NCBI RefSeq assembly: GCF_013342145.1
Contig: NZ_JABUQZ010000001.1
Span: 930,001 to 994,000 of the forward strand
Origin: Haloterrigena gelatinilytica
GTDB lineage: Archaea; Halobacteriota; Halobacteria; Halobacteriales; Natrialbaceae
DNA: 64,000 nt
Reading direction: 5' to 3'
In this document: positions 62,598 to 64,000 of the stretch, piece after piece
Numbering within the stretch: position 1 is the stretch's first letter
Layout of the letters: the number at the start of each line of letters is the position of its first letter
Translations under genes and position numbers: made by a program
The notes under the pieces: model-generated
What the model was told of the DNA's origin: nothing
The model's database searches: none
The model's input: the letters and a program-made list of their open reading frames with translations, nothing else

Positions 62598-62624
62598 ACC
62601 CCCACACTCCACTGTTTCAAGTGT
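62598..62624 (-). repeat. G-string repeat, copy 3 (ORB-like, inverted)
   Basis: On the minus strand: ACACTTGAAACAGTGGAGTG then TGGGGGT, 27 bp, matching copies 1 and 2 apart from CA for TG and a 2-bp insertion before the G run. Confidence 0.6.
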
Positions 62625-62857
62625 CGCCCTCCGAACGATGGAATGAAGATGAAGAACGATTAAACAGGATTTGGGCACGGACACGAGAGTATCACTGGGC
62701 AACCATGGTCCTTCGCACGGTGTCGGGACGCAACTTACGTCCCATCCTCCGTGCCCATCCGAAAGACAGGAAGGGTTTAAGACCTACCAGTACCTAGATA
62801 AGAATGCGTTGTCAGACGCCACTGATTCCCATTTCGGGAATCTGTTTTTCAGGGAAT

Positions 62858-62904
62858 TAACGAATCCTAATAGAGTTAGAGACAATTCTAATAGAGGGTA
62901 TAGG
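62858..62904 (+). repeat. Long inverted repeat, left arm
   Basis: 47 bp matching the complement of 63447-63493 at 44 positions; begins TAACGAATCCTAATAGAG. A second block inside (62959-62974, AAACTATACTATACGA) is perfectly inverted at 63377-63392. Confidence 0.85.
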
Positions 62905-63060
62905 CTTTCTACTCTACGATAACAGGATTTAGAAACGATATTGGGATTGGGTTCCGAGAAACTATACTATACGATGTACTCAGAAAAATGGAGTGCCCCC
63001 CTCAAATTTCCCAGAAAGACAGAGAACCGCACTAACCGGGAAAGAGTTGCTTTGGTTACG

Positions 63061-63174
63061 ATGAGAACGGCGATCTTGGCTAAATTAGGATTGGGATTGT
63101 CCTTGTCAACAGGATTGGGAGTGCTGTTTGGTTCACTTGCTTTCTTTCTCCTTTTCTCAATTAACACTAACTAA
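63061..63174 (+). CDS. Possible small hydrophobic protein (37 aa) inside the inverted repeat
   Basis: MRTAILAKLGLGLSLSTGLG then VLFGSLAFFLLFSINTN: one TM helix with a basic N-terminus. It is the only plausible frame between the arms of the inverted repeat. No promoter is obvious, so it may be chance. Confidence 0.35.
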   Translation: MRTAILAKLGLGLSLSTGLGVLFGSLAFFLLFSINTN

Positions 63175-63446
63175 CCTGAATCCGAAATGTTTAAGACCCT
63201 ATAGTACCTATAGTATGATAGGGGTATCCCCAAACGCATTATCTTACTACGTAAGATGATGTCGTTGGCTTCTCTACTTCCCGAAATCACGGGTTTCAGG
63301 GAAATGCGGACAATTCGTATTCTCAGGTTCTCTATCTCCAGAAAAATCACCCCTGCCTACCTTTTCTCTAACTCCTTCGTATAGTATAGTTTTTCGAGGT
63401 TCCATCCCTAAAACCGTTCTACTCCCTATATTCTCAGAGTACAGAC

Positions 63447-63493
63447 CCTGTATCCTCTATTAGAATTGCCTCTAACTCTATTAGGATTCGTTA
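63447..63493 (-). repeat. Long inverted repeat, right arm
   Basis: Complement of the left arm at 44 of 47 positions. Its outer end (GGATTCGTTA) lies 56 bp before the ATG of the RHH gene. Confidence 0.85.
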
Positions 63494-63504
63494 AATCTCC
63501 GATA

Positions 63505-63514
63505 CTTTTTAACT
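63505..63514 (+). promoter_or_regulatory. TATA-like box of the RHH gene
   Basis: CTTTTTAACT, about 39 bp before ATG 63549, just outside the right inverted-repeat arm. Confidence 0.45.
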
Positions 63515-63548
63515 AACCCCCTGTCTATCTTGATGTGTAAGCAAAACA

Positions 63549-64000
63549 ATGGTGTCTGACAACGTATCATTCACACTCTCCACCGAGGAGAGTCGTGACG
63601 CAGAAGAAGTAATCGAAGAACAGTACAAGAACAAGTCTGACGGTCTTCGTGGCCTACTCGAATTAGCGGCTAACGACAAAGTACAGCAGATTGCTGAGTA
63701 TCACGAAGTGGATGTCGTTGAAGCAGTTGAAATGGCTGTTGACGGCTATGTTGTTCCCGATGAATCCGGTGATCCACTGGGAGAGTATGATCCTGAATCG
63801 GAAGGAGTGACGCTTTCCACAGACGTTCTTCGCGAAATCCAGCCAATGAATCCGAATCACGAAGTGAATCCTGATCATATCGATTCACTGCCGCAGACGG
63901 TTGAGGCGAAGAAGGCTGTAGTGACTGCTATCATTCGGTATGATTCCAAACAACTTCCACGTGATCACGTTCGAGAGATGTGTAAGGATGTGCTGGGTGT
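63549..64000 (+). CDS. RHH-type DNA-binding protein, C-terminus outside window
   Basis: 150 codons present, open at the window end. N-terminus MVSDNVSFTLSTEESRDAEE ... NKSDGLRGLLELAAND fits a ribbon-helix-helix (CopG/Arc) domain: a strand, helix, turn with KSDGLRGLL as helix B. The remainder is helical and acidic (HEVDVVEAVEMAVDGYVVPD; DHIDSLPQTVEAKKAVVTAI). Its place beside the repeat region suggests a replication/partition or repressor protein that binds these repeats. Not recognised beyond the fold. Confidence 0.75.
   Translation, partial: MVSDNVSFTLSTEESRDAEEVIEEQYKNKSDGLRGLLELAANDKVQQIAEYHEVDVVEAVEMAVDGYVVPDESGDPLGEYDPESEGVTLSTDVLREIQPMNPNHEVNPDHIDSLPQTVEAKKAVVTAIIRYDSKQLPRDHVREMCKDVLG

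Larger units (their letters stand above)
62593..63548. other. Repeat-rich 0.95-kb non-coding region, candidate replication origin
   Basis: A/T-rich, with stops in all frames except for one 37-codon frame. Holds the inverted ORB-like repeat (62598), a 22-bp direct repeat with a TATA-like core (62775 and 63189), the long inverted repeat (62858-62904/63447-63493 plus 62959-62974/63377-63392), hairpins such as ATCTTAC-TAC-GTAAGAT near 63240, and GATTCCC/GGGAATC near 62824. The RHH gene follows immediately. Confidence 0.6.

Noticed and set aside
62671-62922. 83-residue frame at the start of the repeat region
   Set aside because: Spans the left inverted-repeat arm and has no protein-like pattern.

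Overview
The window is a stretch of haloarchaeal (class Halobacteria) chromosome followed by an integrated, virus-derived element. The first 45 kb is very GC-rich and encodes acidic proteins. Its genes are typical of that group: RadB, a Cdc48-type AAA ATPase, Tat-exported proteins, a lipobox substrate-binding protein and leaderless promoters. No rRNA or complete tRNA gene was seen.

1-45.3 kb (host): a metal P1B-ATPase cut by the window edge and a convergent HMA-domain gene; an SDR enzyme and methylglyoxal synthase; a KhtT/KhtU-like cation antiporter pair; a HAD phosphatase; a polysaccharide flippase with two sulfatase-like enzymes (surface glycan module); a Tat-exported beta-helix protein with three ~106-residue repeats; a first RNase H; a five-gene dipeptide/oligopeptide ABC transporter; a DMT exporter; Cdc48; LarC with a His-rich insert; a cluster of secreted proteins with curlin-like Q/N repeats (27.4-30.7 kb); RadB; a GH3 beta-glucosidase; a CBS-repeat protein with an HPF-like tail; a lycopene-cyclase-domain protein; a second RNase H; and various membrane proteins and regulators.

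45.4-46.7 kb (junction): base composition falls sharply and there are several fragments resembling the 3' end of a tRNA (best fit tRNA-Val). This looks like an integration hot spot. It is followed by a full-length tyrosine integrase.

46.7-64 kb (element, right end outside the window): a minus-strand block at 55.2-49.8 kb reads VP3-like four-TM protein, VP4-like Tat-signal spike with a C-terminal anchor, a 57-aa TM protein, ORF6-like, ORF7-like, a TatA homologue, a zinc ribbon, and a P-loop ATPase. That order matches the structural module of pleolipoviruses (SNJ2/HRPV type), with TatA as an unusual insertion. The remainder holds small virus-type genes, a HEPN-like protein, a second catalytic-domain-only tyrosine recombinase, and three copies of an 18-bp palindromic operator upstream of three separate genes. 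There is also a perfect 26-bp palindrome, ORB-like G-string repeats, and a 0.7-kb repeat-rich, likely origin region next to a ribbon-helix-helix gene that runs off the window.

The two most interesting proposals are a pleolipovirus-like provirus that carries its own TatA inside the operon of its Tat-exported spike, and a haloarchaeal curli-like (beta-solenoid, possibly amyloid) gene cluster.
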